A stretch of DNA of 20,999 bases from CAVSWN01 sp046728115 (GTDB lineage Bacteria > Acidobacteriota > Vicinamibacteria > Vicinamibacterales > CAVVIG01). Position numbers and translations under genes: made by a program. A model generated the notes under the pieces. It worked only from the letters and a program-made list of their open reading frames with translations. It searched no databases and had not been told where the DNA came from. Positions 15,036-20,999 of this stretch are shown here, in pieces. The stretch is from assembly GCA_046728115.1 (NCBI GenBank), contig JBKPDW010000398.1:1-20999 (forward strand). The letters run 5' to 3'. The number at the start of each line of letters is the position of its first letter. The first letter of the stretch is position 1.

Positions 15036-15708
15036 CGCCGCATCGGTAACTCCGCGGTCGATCCGCACCATCTATGCCGATACGTCGCCAAGCCGGCGGT
15101 TGGATATCGCGCGTGATCTCACAGCCCGTCTGTTCGTGGGTGTGCTGTTCGCGCTCATGTCGGTGAACCTGTTCGACGACTTCGTTCGAACCGGACACAT
15201 CACAGGCATGCTGCTCCTGGCGAGCGAATCGCTGGTGGTCGTCCTGACGATTTTTCGGCGCCGCGCGAACTTCACGGATCGATCGGTGGCCGCAGTGACC
15301 GCCACTATTCTTTCGCTGGCAGGTCCACCGCTCGTACGGCCCACGACGACCTTTCACGCGATCGTTCCGGATGCGGCGACTGCGCTCATCTCCGGGCTCG
15401 GTTTGCTCCTGGTCATCGTGGCAAAAGTAACGCTCGGCCGGAGTTTCGGGATCGCGCCGGCCAATCGCGGCGTGGTGGCCAGCGGCCCGTACACTTTCGT
15501 CCGTCATCCGATCTACGCGGGATACATCGTCGCCCATATCGCATTCGTCCTGGCGCATCCCAGCCCGTGGAACCTGACGATTCTGACGATTGGCGACAGT
15601 GCGCTGGTGGTTCGCGCATTGCTCGAAGAGCGGCTGCTCGTCGCCGACGGGCAGTATCAGTCCTACTGCGCCCGAGTACGCTGGCACGTCGTCCCCGGGC
15701 TGTTCTAG
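15025..15708 (+). CDS. Isoprenylcysteine/phospholipid methyltransferase-like membrane protein
   Basis: The 227-residue membrane protein has several TM helices (about 33-50, 60-77, 88-104, 118-135, 163-195) and a C-terminal ICMT/PEMT-type motif: GPYTFVRHPIYAGYI (154-168, with Arg-His-Pro at 160-162), then LLEERLL (199-205, Glu201/202) and a final YQSYCARVRWHVVP stretch. These are the SAM- and substrate-binding elements of the family, whose bacterial members methylate varied lipids or small molecules. The start is TTG 15025, five bases after a strong GGGAGG (15014-15019); it overlaps the end of the AAA+ gene by 11 bases. The substrate is unknown. It is probably the next gene of the same transcript. 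Confidence 0.82.
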   Translation: MFPDAASVTPRSIRTIYADTSPSRRLDIARDLTARLFVGVLFALMSVNLFDDFVRTGHITGMLLLASESLVVVLTIFRRRANFTDRSVAAVTATILSLAGPPLVRPTTTFHAIVPDAATALISGLGLLLVIVAKVTLGRSFGIAPANRGVVASGPYTFVRHPIYAGYIVAHIAFVLAHPSPWNLTILTIGDSALVVRALLEERLLVADGQYQSYCARVRWHVVPGLF

Positions 15709-15720
15709 GCGGCCAACCCT

Positions 15721-17001
15721 GTGAGGCGCCTTTCAGCGCTGCTGACCACTCGGCGGCTCCGGTTCTGGGGCGTCGCGTTATTCGCACTCGGCTGGCTGGT
15801 CCACATTCACACCATGGCGACGCCGGGACTCGTCGATCGGGCCGGCCGATTCAAAGGTTCCGACTACGTTCAGTTCTACGTGATGGGTTCGCTCGCTCGC
15901 GGGGGTCGCATCGACGCCCTCTACGATGCGCAGGCCCATCTGGCCGAAGCCCGCGACCGCATCGATCCCGCGCTCGGGTTGTACGCGTCTCACCCGAACT
16001 ATGGCCCACAGGTCGCGATGGCATTCCGTCCGCTCGCGGCCCTGCCGTACGGCTGGTCGCTTGCCGTCTTTCTGACCCTTGCCTCGTTTTGCTATGCGTT
16101 CAGCGTGTGGATCGTATGGCGCGAGTGCGAAGCGCTTCGGGAGCACGGTGCGATGGTCGCCTTACTTGCGGCGGCCTCGCCGTTGTTCCTGACGGTTGTC
16201 AGATACGGGCAGGCAAGTGCGTTTGCACTGACGGCATTCTCGCTTGCGTATGCGGGATTCCGTCGAGGACGAATGTTCCTGGCGGGCCTCGCCATCGGCT
16301 GCCTCGCGTACAAGCCGCAGCTCGGTGTCATCATCGGCCTCGTCGTGCTTGCATCCCGGCAATGGCGGGTGGCGGGCGGCGCTTTAGTGTCGACGGCAGC
16401 TCAGCTCGTCGTTGGTTGGTTGGCTGCCGGGTCGTCCGTGTTGGGTCAGTATTTCGGTGAGCTTCGCACGCTGATACTCAATCCGAGCCTCGTCGAGCTC
16501 TACCCCTCGGAGGTCCATTCATTTCGCGGATTCCTCCAGTTGCTCGTCCCGGGGTCGACGGCGGCAACTGTCTGCGCGCTTGCAGGGTTGGTGGTTGCTG
16601 CGATTCTCGCGATCCGAAGCTGGGACGCGAAGGCTCCGCTCGCCATCAGAATGTCCCTGGCCATCGTCTTGACGATTCTCGCGTCGCCGCACCTCATCTC
16701 CTACGATCTCCTGCTGCTCACACTGCCGTTGCTGTTGCTCGCGGACTGGACCGCAGAGCAGCCCGAACATCGGCTCGCTCCCACGCTGCGCGTCCTGACC
16801 GCCCTGCTTTACTTTGCGCCGTTCAGCGGCATGATCGTCGCGCGTCTGACCGGCGTTCAGATCTCAGTCGTCGTGATGACGCTGCTGTCGTGGCGGCTGT
16901 ATCAGATCTCGACAGAGAGCCGGGCGATCGTCGCGCCGAGATGGGCGTCGGCCTCATCCCAGAACTCGACGACGCGGGGATGGCGGTCGAGCGCGGCCTG
17001 A
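15721..17001 (+). CDS. GT87-type (DUF2029) membrane glycosyltransferase
   Basis: The 426-residue multi-TM protein fits the GT87 family of polyprenyl-phosphate-sugar-dependent transferases (GT-C fold). It begins with a TM helix (about 14-30) and has the typical first-loop motif FKGSDYVQFYVMGSLARGG (44-62; Asp48 is the likely catalytic residue) ending IDALYDAQ. Several further TM helices follow, with YKPQLGVIIGL and a late ILASPHLISYDLLLLTLPLL. The start GTG 15721 follows the methyltransferase stop by 12 bases, with AGGCGG upstream. The last 33 residues (Ser/Arg/Ala-rich) lie antisense to the Smr gene and look like read-through rather than a domain. The sugar and acceptor are unknown; modifying pili or envelope lipids is possible. 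Confidence 0.83.
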   Translation: MRRLSALLTTRRLRFWGVALFALGWLVHIHTMATPGLVDRAGRFKGSDYVQFYVMGSLARGGRIDALYDAQAHLAEARDRIDPALGLYASHPNYGPQVAMAFRPLAALPYGWSLAVFLTLASFCYAFSVWIVWRECEALREHGAMVALLAAASPLFLTVVRYGQASAFALTAFSLAYAGFRRGRMFLAGLAIGCLAYKPQLGVIIGLVVLASRQWRVAGGALVSTAAQLVVGWLAAGSSVLGQYFGELRTLILNPSLVELYPSEVHSFRGFLQLLVPGSTAATVCALAGLVVAAILAIRSWDAKAPLAIRMSLAIVLTILASPHLISYDLLLLTLPLLLLADWTAEQPEHRLAPTLRVLTALLYFAPFSGMIVARLTGVQISVVVMTLLSWRLYQISTESRAIVAPRWASASSQNSTTRGWRSSAA

Positions 17002-17189
17002 ACGATGCCGCGCTGGACACCGCGGCCGCGGCCGTGAATCAGCCGGACCTCGCTCAATCCTTTTGTTGCCGCCGCATCGATGTAGTCGGACACCACTGAC
17101 GGAATGTCGCGCGGCGCGAAGGGATGCAGATCCAACTCGCCCTCGATAGGAATTGAGACGGCGTGCTCAGGTGGATCGAGCTGGCCCAT
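16902..17189 (-). CDS. Small Smr-domain protein
   Basis: The 95-residue protein is a stand-alone Smr domain, the module known from the C-terminus of MutS2 and often linked to nucleic acid binding or cleavage. The core motifs are GELDLHPF (17-24, LDLH) and the loop LIHGRGRGVQRGIVQAAL (50-67, HGxG). No other domain is present. ATG 17189 lies inside the end of queF (23-base overlap), so the two are probably co-transcribed. Its 3' end overlaps the convergent glycosyltransferase gene by 100 bases. The nucleic acid target is unknown. Confidence 0.88.
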   Translation of the reverse strand: MGQLDPPEHAVSIPIEGELDLHPFAPRDIPSVVSDYIDAAATKGLSEVRLIHGRGRGVQRGIVQAALDRHPRVVEFWDEADAHLGATIARLSVEI

Positions 17190-17529
17190 CTCTCGAGGCT
17201 CGATATTCAGCCGTTACAACGGTCTTGATTCCTCCGCGCACCGAAAAATCGCCAACCACCGTCATGCGGCGCGGTTGAATCGCGGACACCAGGTCGTCGA
17301 GGATCTGGTTCGTCACGTGCTCGTAGAATATTCCCCGGTTCCGGAATTCGATGATGTAATACTTGAGCGACTTCAGCTCGATGCAGCGGGTGTCCGGGAC
17401 ATAAGTGATGCGGATTTCCCCGAAATCGGGCAGGCCGGTCTTGGGGCAGAGCGAGGTGAACTCGGGGCACGCAATCGCGATCTCGTAGTCGCGCTCGGGC
17501 CGAGGGTTGGGGAATGTTTCAAGGGTCAA
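17167..17529 (-). CDS. queF: NADPH-dependent 7-cyano-7-deazaguanine reductase QueF
   Basis: QueF reduces the nitrile preQ0 to preQ1 in the queuosine tRNA-modification pathway in the cytoplasm. The 120-residue length fits the short single-domain type. The catalytic region reads ACPEFTSLCPKTGLPDFG (20-37), with nucleophile Cys28 and Asp35, and the QueF signature is ELKSLKYYIIEFRNRGIFYEH (51-71, with His71). The start is TTG 17529; an in-frame TGA lies two codons upstream, so it is the first start available. It gives a family-like N-terminus (ETFPNPRPERDY). The start lies inside a TCAAG heptamer repeat, and no clear ribosome binding site is visible. No other queuosine genes are in the window. 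Confidence 0.94.
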   Translation of the reverse strand: MTLETFPNPRPERDYEIAIACPEFTSLCPKTGLPDFGEIRITYVPDTRCIELKSLKYYIIEFRNRGIFYEHVTNQILDDLVSAIQPRRMTVVGDFSVRGGIKTVVTAEYRASRDGPARST

Positions 17530-17646
17530 GTCTCAAGTCTCAAGTTTCACCAGCTCAAGTCTCAAGTGCCGAACAGCCAGTGTCAAGGGTCGACGTGAAC
17601 GTCAGCCTCGCGCTTCACGGCTCGAGACTCGAGCCTCGACACTTCG
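17519..17646. repeat. Degenerate heptamer-step repeat array upstream of queF
   Basis: TCAAG occurs at 17519, 17526, 17533 and 17540 in exact 7-base steps, then again at 17555 and 17562. A different unit, CTCGA or its variants, follows at 17607 (CTCGC), 17621, 17628, 17635 and 17642 (CTTCG), again on a 7-base step. It covers the queF start codon and the space between queF and the HU gene, so it sits between two divergent genes. Too short and variable for a CRISPR array, and no spacers are present. Confidence 0.65.
17581..17586 (-). promoter_or_regulatory. Possible -35 element of the queF/smr promoter
   Basis: On the minus strand this reads TTGACA, a perfect -35 hexamer. The sequence 17 bases further on (GAGACT) is a poor -10, so the call is weak. 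It lies about 50 bases before the queF start codon. Confidence 0.25.
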
Positions 17647-17652
17647 GTCACG

Positions 17653-17682
17653 TTGACACTGGTGAGAAGGGCGCGCTAGGAT
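17653..17682 (+). promoter_or_regulatory. Sigma-70-type promoter of the HU gene
   Basis: A perfect TTGACA (17653-17658) is followed after 18 bases by TAGGAT (17677-17682), a 4-of-6 match to the -10 consensus. Transcription would begin near 17690, about 80 bases before the HU start codon. Confidence 0.55.
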
Positions 17683-17770
17683 ACGGCGTTTTTCGAACAA
17701 ATCCGCGATTGTCGCTCCGCGCGCGGCCGTCGTGGGCCACATCACGCGCGTCACCTCAAGGGGAACTCCG

Positions 17771-18070
17771 ATGTCTGACGCCCGCAGAATGGGGAAGTCG
17801 GAACTCTTTTCGCACTTCGCCGAGCGCTTCAGCGTGAAGCGGACGCAGGCTCGCGAGTTTTTTGACGAGCTGACGCAGCTGTCCGAACGCGAGCTGAAGC
17901 GCTCGGGCGAGTTCGTGTTGCCGGGGATGGTGAAGCTGGTCGTTCAGAAACGCAAAGCGCGCATGGGCCGCAATCCCGCCACGGGCGAGGCCATCAAGAT
18001 TCCCGCGAAGACGGTGGTCAAGGCACGCATCGCGAAGCAGCTGAAGGACGCCGTTCTTCCTCGCAAGTAA
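17771..18070 (+). CDS. HU-family DNA-binding protein
   Basis: This 99-residue protein belongs to the HU/IHF family of DNA-bending nucleoid proteins. The helical N-terminus (MGKSELFSHFAERFSVKRTQ, 7-26) leads to the beta-arm region with the family signature MGRNPATGEAIKIPAKTVVK (65-84; the arm-tip motif RNPATG). The chain ends with the C-terminal helix and is basic overall. ATG 17771 has AAGGGGAA a few bases upstream and is preferred over an in-frame upstream ATG at 17732. The gene stands alone, with its own promoter-like sequence upstream and a hairpin after its stop. The N-terminal half is less typical than in classic HU, so it is a diverged paralogue. Confidence 0.93.
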   Translation: MSDARRMGKSELFSHFAERFSVKRTQAREFFDELTQLSERELKRSGEFVLPGMVKLVVQKRKARMGRNPATGEAIKIPAKTVVKARIAKQLKDAVLPRK

Positions 18071-18085
18071 CAGGCCACCCGCAGG

Positions 18086-18113
18086 GCCCGGCCTCGGCAC
18101 CTCAGAGCCGGGC
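18086..18113 (+). terminator. Hairpin after the HU gene, possible terminator
   Basis: GCCCGGCCTC pairs with GAGCCGGGC (one bulged base) around a short loop, 15 bases after the HU stop. There is no T-run, so intrinsic termination is uncertain. Confidence 0.35.
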
Positions 18114-18176
18114 ACTGAACGAACCGCGCGCGCGCCGCAGGCCCCGATCGGGCTGGCGCGTCGCTCACGCAGGCCG

Positions 18177-18404
18177 CTACTCGCGCAGCAGCCGGCTATA
18201 CAGTGTGGCCGGCACCAAACGCGCCGTTCGCGCCTCGAGATTCGTCACGGAGTCATCGTCCAGAATCACATGGTCGTCAGGTCCGAGCACGATCTCGGCG
18301 CTGTAGCGCCGCGCGCCGCGCGGTGTCCGCGATTCGAAGTACCGCACCGACACGGTGTGATGCTCTATGTCGATCTCGTCGGTCTTGACGAGTACTCGTA
18401 ACAT
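18177..18404 (-). CDS. Small protein of unknown function downstream of the histidine kinase
   Basis: The 75-residue product begins MLRVLVKTDEIDIEHHTVSVRYF and is rich in charged residues and short beta-like segments, with ILDDDSVTN in the middle and no TM or signal segment. I do not recognise a family. ATG 18404 has a strong GGGAGGATTAC ribosome binding site immediately upstream, which supports a real gene. It starts 33 bases after the histidine kinase stop on the same strand and so is probably its downstream operon partner. It lacks a receiver domain and is not an obvious response regulator. Confidence 0.75.
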   Translation of the reverse strand: MLRVLVKTDEIDIEHHTVSVRYFESRTPRGARRYSAEIVLGPDDHVILDDDSVTNLEARTARLVPATLYSRLLRE

Positions 18405-18437
18405 GTAATCCTCCCTGGTTCGGCGCGACGTATACCA

Positions 18438-20201
18438 TCAACTGGCAGCGGCCCGAGCCGACAACGCGCCCTGTGCCGGGAACCGCAGCGTGAACTCCGT
18501 GCCACGGCCCACCTCGCTTTCGACGCCGATCGTGCCGTCGAGCTGTTCGACAATGCGCTTCGTGATCGCGAGGCCGAGGCCAAGGCCCCGCCGTTTGGTC
18601 GTGACGAACTCGTCGAAAATCGACGCCAGCCGATCGGCTGGAATGCCCGATCCGGTGTCGGTAACCTTCACCTCGACGTCGCCGCCGACGCGTGCCGTCG
18701 TCACGGCGACGCGCCCGCCGGCTTCGGTTGCCTGAATCGCATTCGTAATCAGATTGCGGAAAACTCGCCCCAGCGCGAACCGATCGCCGTTGATTGTGAG
18801 CGCCGCGCTCGCGTACTGCGCCTCGACCGCCACGCCGGTGCGTTCGCCCTCCGTTTTCATCGAATCCACGATTTCCTTGACTGCGAGGTTGATGTCCATC
18901 GCGAAGCGTTCGAGCGGCTTCGGCTTGACGATGCCGTGAAGATCGTCGAGGAAGCGCCTGATTGTCGTCATCTCGCGATCGATCACACGGCCGCACTCGA
19001 GGCGCGCTTCGCTGTCGAGATCCTGGCGCAGCAGCAGACGCGTGTTGTTGCCGACGTTCTGGATCGGGTGCAGCAGGTCGTGTACCAAGCCGGCGGCAAC
19101 GCGGCCGAACATCGCCTGGCGCTCCTGGCGCTTGACGTTCTCCTGCAGCTCGATCAGGCGGTTGGCCATCGTGTTGAACGACTCGCCCAGATCCTGGAAT
19201 TCGTCGCCGGTGCGAATGTCGACGCGCGTGTCGAGCTGGCCGGACGCCACGGCGTGCGTGGCGCGCGTGAGCGCGAGAATCGGCGTGATGAACGATCGAC
19301 CGAACAGATACCCGACCGCGATCATCACGAGGAGCGCGGCCGAGATCGCGATCACCAGCTGTCGCTGAAGCTGCATGGCACTGGCATAGGCCTCGCGCGT
19401 CGGCTGCTCGACAATAAGCGTCCATCCGAGCTGGGGAATGCGGGCCGCGACGCCCAGCTCGCTCTGCCCGTTGTCGTCCGCATACTCCAGAGAGACGGGC
19501 AAGCCGTCGGTTTTCACCCTGGACGCCGCCACGAGGCCGTGAGCGCCCATGTTGCGCGACTGCGCGACGAACGCCTTCTTGTCGGGGTCGCCGTGGGCGA
19601 TCAGCTGGCCATCAGGCGCGACGACCAGCGCGAAGCCGTGATCGCCAATGCGGATCTGATCCACCATCCGCCACATCTCTTCGAGGCTGAATTCTCCCGC
19701 GAGCCAGCCGGATGGTTGATTCAGCCGCATCAGATGGATCGCGAAGGTTGACGTCGGCAGCAGGTCTTCGTCCACGCGGATCGGCGACATCGAGACGCCG
19801 TCGATCGTGAGCGGCGTCACCTTGGGGATCGAGACGCGAGGCTTGCCGACGCGGCTCGTGGCCACGACACCGCCCGACTCGTCGAACAGCGTGATCTCGC
19901 GGAACTCGCGGAAGGCGAGGACGTAATTCTTGAGGATCTGATCCTGCTGCCGCACCTCGAGACCGGTGTCCTGCAGATCCGCGGCGAGCGCTTTCAGCAG
20001 CGCAGCGTTGCTGACGACGTAGCGGCGGATTTCCTCAGAGGCGCGAGTGGCGACGTTCGCGTTGCCTGCGACGATCGAGTCGCGGGTGCCGCGCTGGAGC
20101 GAGAGGAGGGAGATGAAGCCGTAGAAGAGCAGGGGGAGGACTGCGGCGACAGCCAGGAGCAGCGCGAAGCGCATGGCTATGTGCTGCATCCGGAACACCA
20201 T
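18438..20201 (-). CDS. Membrane sensor histidine kinase (dCACHE-HAMP-HisKA-HATPase)
   Basis: The 587-residue protein is an inner-membrane sensor kinase that would phosphorylate a response regulator encoded elsewhere. TM1 (about 12-34) and TM2 (281-303) flank a periplasmic dCACHE-type ligand domain (38-270). A HAMP domain (302-355, TPILALTRATHAVASGQLD) and the kinase core follow. The H-box is AAGLVHDLLHPIQNVGNN (369-386, phospho-acceptor His374), the N-box is FRNLITNAIQATE (481-493), G1 is DTGSGIP (515-521) and G2 is GLGLGLAI (539-546). ATG 20201 starts five bases after the upstream gene's stop; ATG 20174 is an alternative that begins directly at the first TM helix. The genes for the solute-binding protein and the small protein on either side are on the same strand. 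The dCACHE ligand is unknown. Confidence 0.94.
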   Translation of the reverse strand: MVFRMQHIAMRFALLLAVAAVLPLLFYGFISLLSLQRGTRDSIVAGNANVATRASEEIRRYVVSNAALLKALAADLQDTGLEVRQQDQILKNYVLAFREFREITLFDESGGVVATSRVGKPRVSIPKVTPLTIDGVSMSPIRVDEDLLPTSTFAIHLMRLNQPSGWLAGEFSLEEMWRMVDQIRIGDHGFALVVAPDGQLIAHGDPDKKAFVAQSRNMGAHGLVAASRVKTDGLPVSLEYADDNGQSELGVAARIPQLGWTLIVEQPTREAYASAMQLQRQLVIAISAALLVMIAVGYLFGRSFITPILALTRATHAVASGQLDTRVDIRTGDEFQDLGESFNTMANRLIELQENVKRQERQAMFGRVAAGLVHDLLHPIQNVGNNTRLLLRQDLDSEARLECGRVIDREMTTIRRFLDDLHGIVKPKPLERFAMDINLAVKEIVDSMKTEGERTGVAVEAQYASAALTINGDRFALGRVFRNLITNAIQATEAGGRVAVTTARVGGDVEVKVTDTGSGIPADRLASIFDEFVTTKRRGLGLGLAITKRIVEQLDGTIGVESEVGRGTEFTLRFPAQGALSARAAAS

Positions 20202-20206
20202 GGACG

Positions 20207-20999
20207 TCAGTTCCTGCTCGCGTGCAGATCGGCGCCGGATGGCTTCCAGAGGCGAATCGTGCCTAACACGTCGCGACCGGGCTCGACGCCCGTGACGGTG
20301 AAACGCCGGCTGACCGCGCGCGCGCGGACCGACCAGGCGAGAAAGATCGCCGGCGGATCGTCCATGAAATTCTGGTTCAGCGCGGCAACGGCTTCCCGAT
20401 ACTCATCTTCGGATTTGGCATCACGAACCCGATCGAGCGCGCCGTCCGATGTTGGCGCCCCGAACTTGCCCCAATTGAACGGTCCGTGCGAATGCCAGAT
20501 CAGATACGGACGCAGAAGGGTTGGGCCGCTGATGACCTCGATCAACATCGCTTCGTAATCGCCTTTGGCGCCGCGCTCTGCGAGTTCGTCGTACGTGACT
20601 TGCTCCGGAGACATATCCACGCCGGCCGCTGCGAGCTGTCGTTTGAGTTCGAGCGCAATTCGCTCGAATGGAAAATCCGGCGGCATCAGGCATGAGAATT
20701 TCAGCTTGCGGCTCAGCGTGCGAGTGGCGGTGCCTGGGTCGAAGTGAAAGTTCGGTGAATCGGATTTGATCGCCCAATATTTCGGCCAGAGCGGGCCGGT
20801 TGACGCGAGACCATAACCGTTCAATGCGGTCCGTACAATTTCCGAGCGGTCTACGGCCATGTTCAACGCCCGACGGACATCGGCCGAACGCAGGGTCGGT
20901 CTGTTCGGATTCAAGACGATGACGTATTGAAACTTGCGAGTAAATGTGAACACCGAGGCGGTAGTCGAATTCTGCATCGACGGCAGCGCATCGGGCCCG
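20207..20999 (-). CDS. Peptide-type ABC transporter substrate-binding protein, C-terminal part
   Basis: The frame is open to the end of the window, so the N-terminal part (with its signal peptide) is missing. The visible part resembles the SBP_bac_5 (DppA/OppA) family: FQYVIVLNPNRPTLRSADVR and RALNMAVDRSEIVRTALNGY (the familiar segment where residues become substrate-pocket elements), then GPLWPKYWA and a region of Lys/Glu-rich helices such as FERIALELKRQLAAAGVDM. The end LWKPSGADLH is typical of such proteins. ATG 20977 lies inside the family domain, so it is not the start. It ends five bases before the histidine kinase gene. It may supply a ligand to the sensor or serve a separate transporter; this is inference. 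Confidence 0.85.
   Translation of the reverse strand, partial: GPDALPSMQNSTTASVFTFTRKFQYVIVLNPNRPTLRSADVRRALNMAVDRSEIVRTALNGYGLASTGPLWPKYWAIKSDSPNFHFDPGTATRTLSRKLKFSCLMPPDFPFERIALELKRQLAAAGVDMSPEQVTYDELAERGAKGDYEAMLIEVISGPTLLRPYLIWHSHGPFNWGKFGAPTSDGALDRVRDAKSEDEYREAVAALNQNFMDDPPAIFLAWSVRARAVSRRFTVTGVEPGRDVLGTIRLWKPSGADLHASRN

Noticed and set aside
17519..17646. CRISPR array
   Set aside because: The repeats are only 5-7 bases long, with no spacers of regular size and no cas genes nearby.
18277..19751. Minus frame 18277-19425 and plus frame 18936-19751 within the histidine kinase
   Set aside because: Off-frame shadows; the kinase frame has all H, N and G boxes.
1..20999. tRNA or rRNA genes, insertion sequences or prophage integration sites
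   Set aside because: I saw no cloverleaf-type sequence, no rRNA core sequence and no transposase or integrase frame; a tRNA scan would be needed to be sure.

Overview
The window is high-GC bacterial DNA with dense, often translationally coupled genes. No rRNA or other phylogenetic marker is present. The gene style (GC-rich third positions, a Tad locus with a TolA-like secretin tail, a RapA-like helicase, heptamer intergenic repeats) fits a soil-type Acidobacteriota, perhaps Vicinamibacteria, but that is only an inference.

Region 1 (1-3390, minus strand) is an apparent three-gene operon. It reads from a small two-TM membrane protein (3390-3085) to a protein with a degenerate receiver domain (3077-2172), then to a large SNF2/RapA-type helicase (2112 to beyond base 1, so its C-terminus is missing). 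The receiver gene carries palindromic GGGGTC/GACCCC repeat units inside its coding sequence.

Region 2 (about 3391-3759) is the control region between the divergent operons. It holds a good sigma-54-type promoter match and a perfect hairpin just before the ribosome binding site of the first pilin gene.

Region 3 (3760-13704, plus strand) is a nearly full Tad/Flp pilus locus. In order it has two Flp pilins, prepilin peptidase CpaA/TadV, TadE, CpaB, secretin CpaC, TadG, CpaE/TadZ, ATPase CpaF/TadA and platform proteins TadB and TadC. The pilins are cleaved by CpaA. CpaF powers assembly on the TadB/TadC platform, CpaE localises the machine, CpaB and CpaC form the outer-membrane channel, and TadE/TadG are minor pilin-like proteins. 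No TadD-type TPR lipoprotein is visible. An uncharacterised winged-helix AAA+ ATPase (13701-15035) is start/stop coupled to tadC. An isoprenylcysteine-methyltransferase-like membrane protein and a GT87 glycosyltransferase follow in the same direction.

Region 4 (16902-18070) has an Smr-domain protein and QueF (queuosine pathway) on the minus strand and an HU-type DNA-binding protein on the plus strand. They are separated by a 7-bp-period repeat array and promoter-like sequence.

Region 5 (18177-20999, minus strand) reads from the C-terminal part of a peptide-type ABC solute-binding protein, to a dCACHE-HAMP sensor histidine kinase, to a 75-residue protein of unknown function.

The most unusual signals are intergenic arrays with an exact 7-bp step at several sites. 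They resemble cyanobacterial STRR repeats and run into translation start regions (cpaB, queF). The coupled AAA+ ATPase in the Tad operon and the long charged coiled-coil tail of the secretin are the other main leads.
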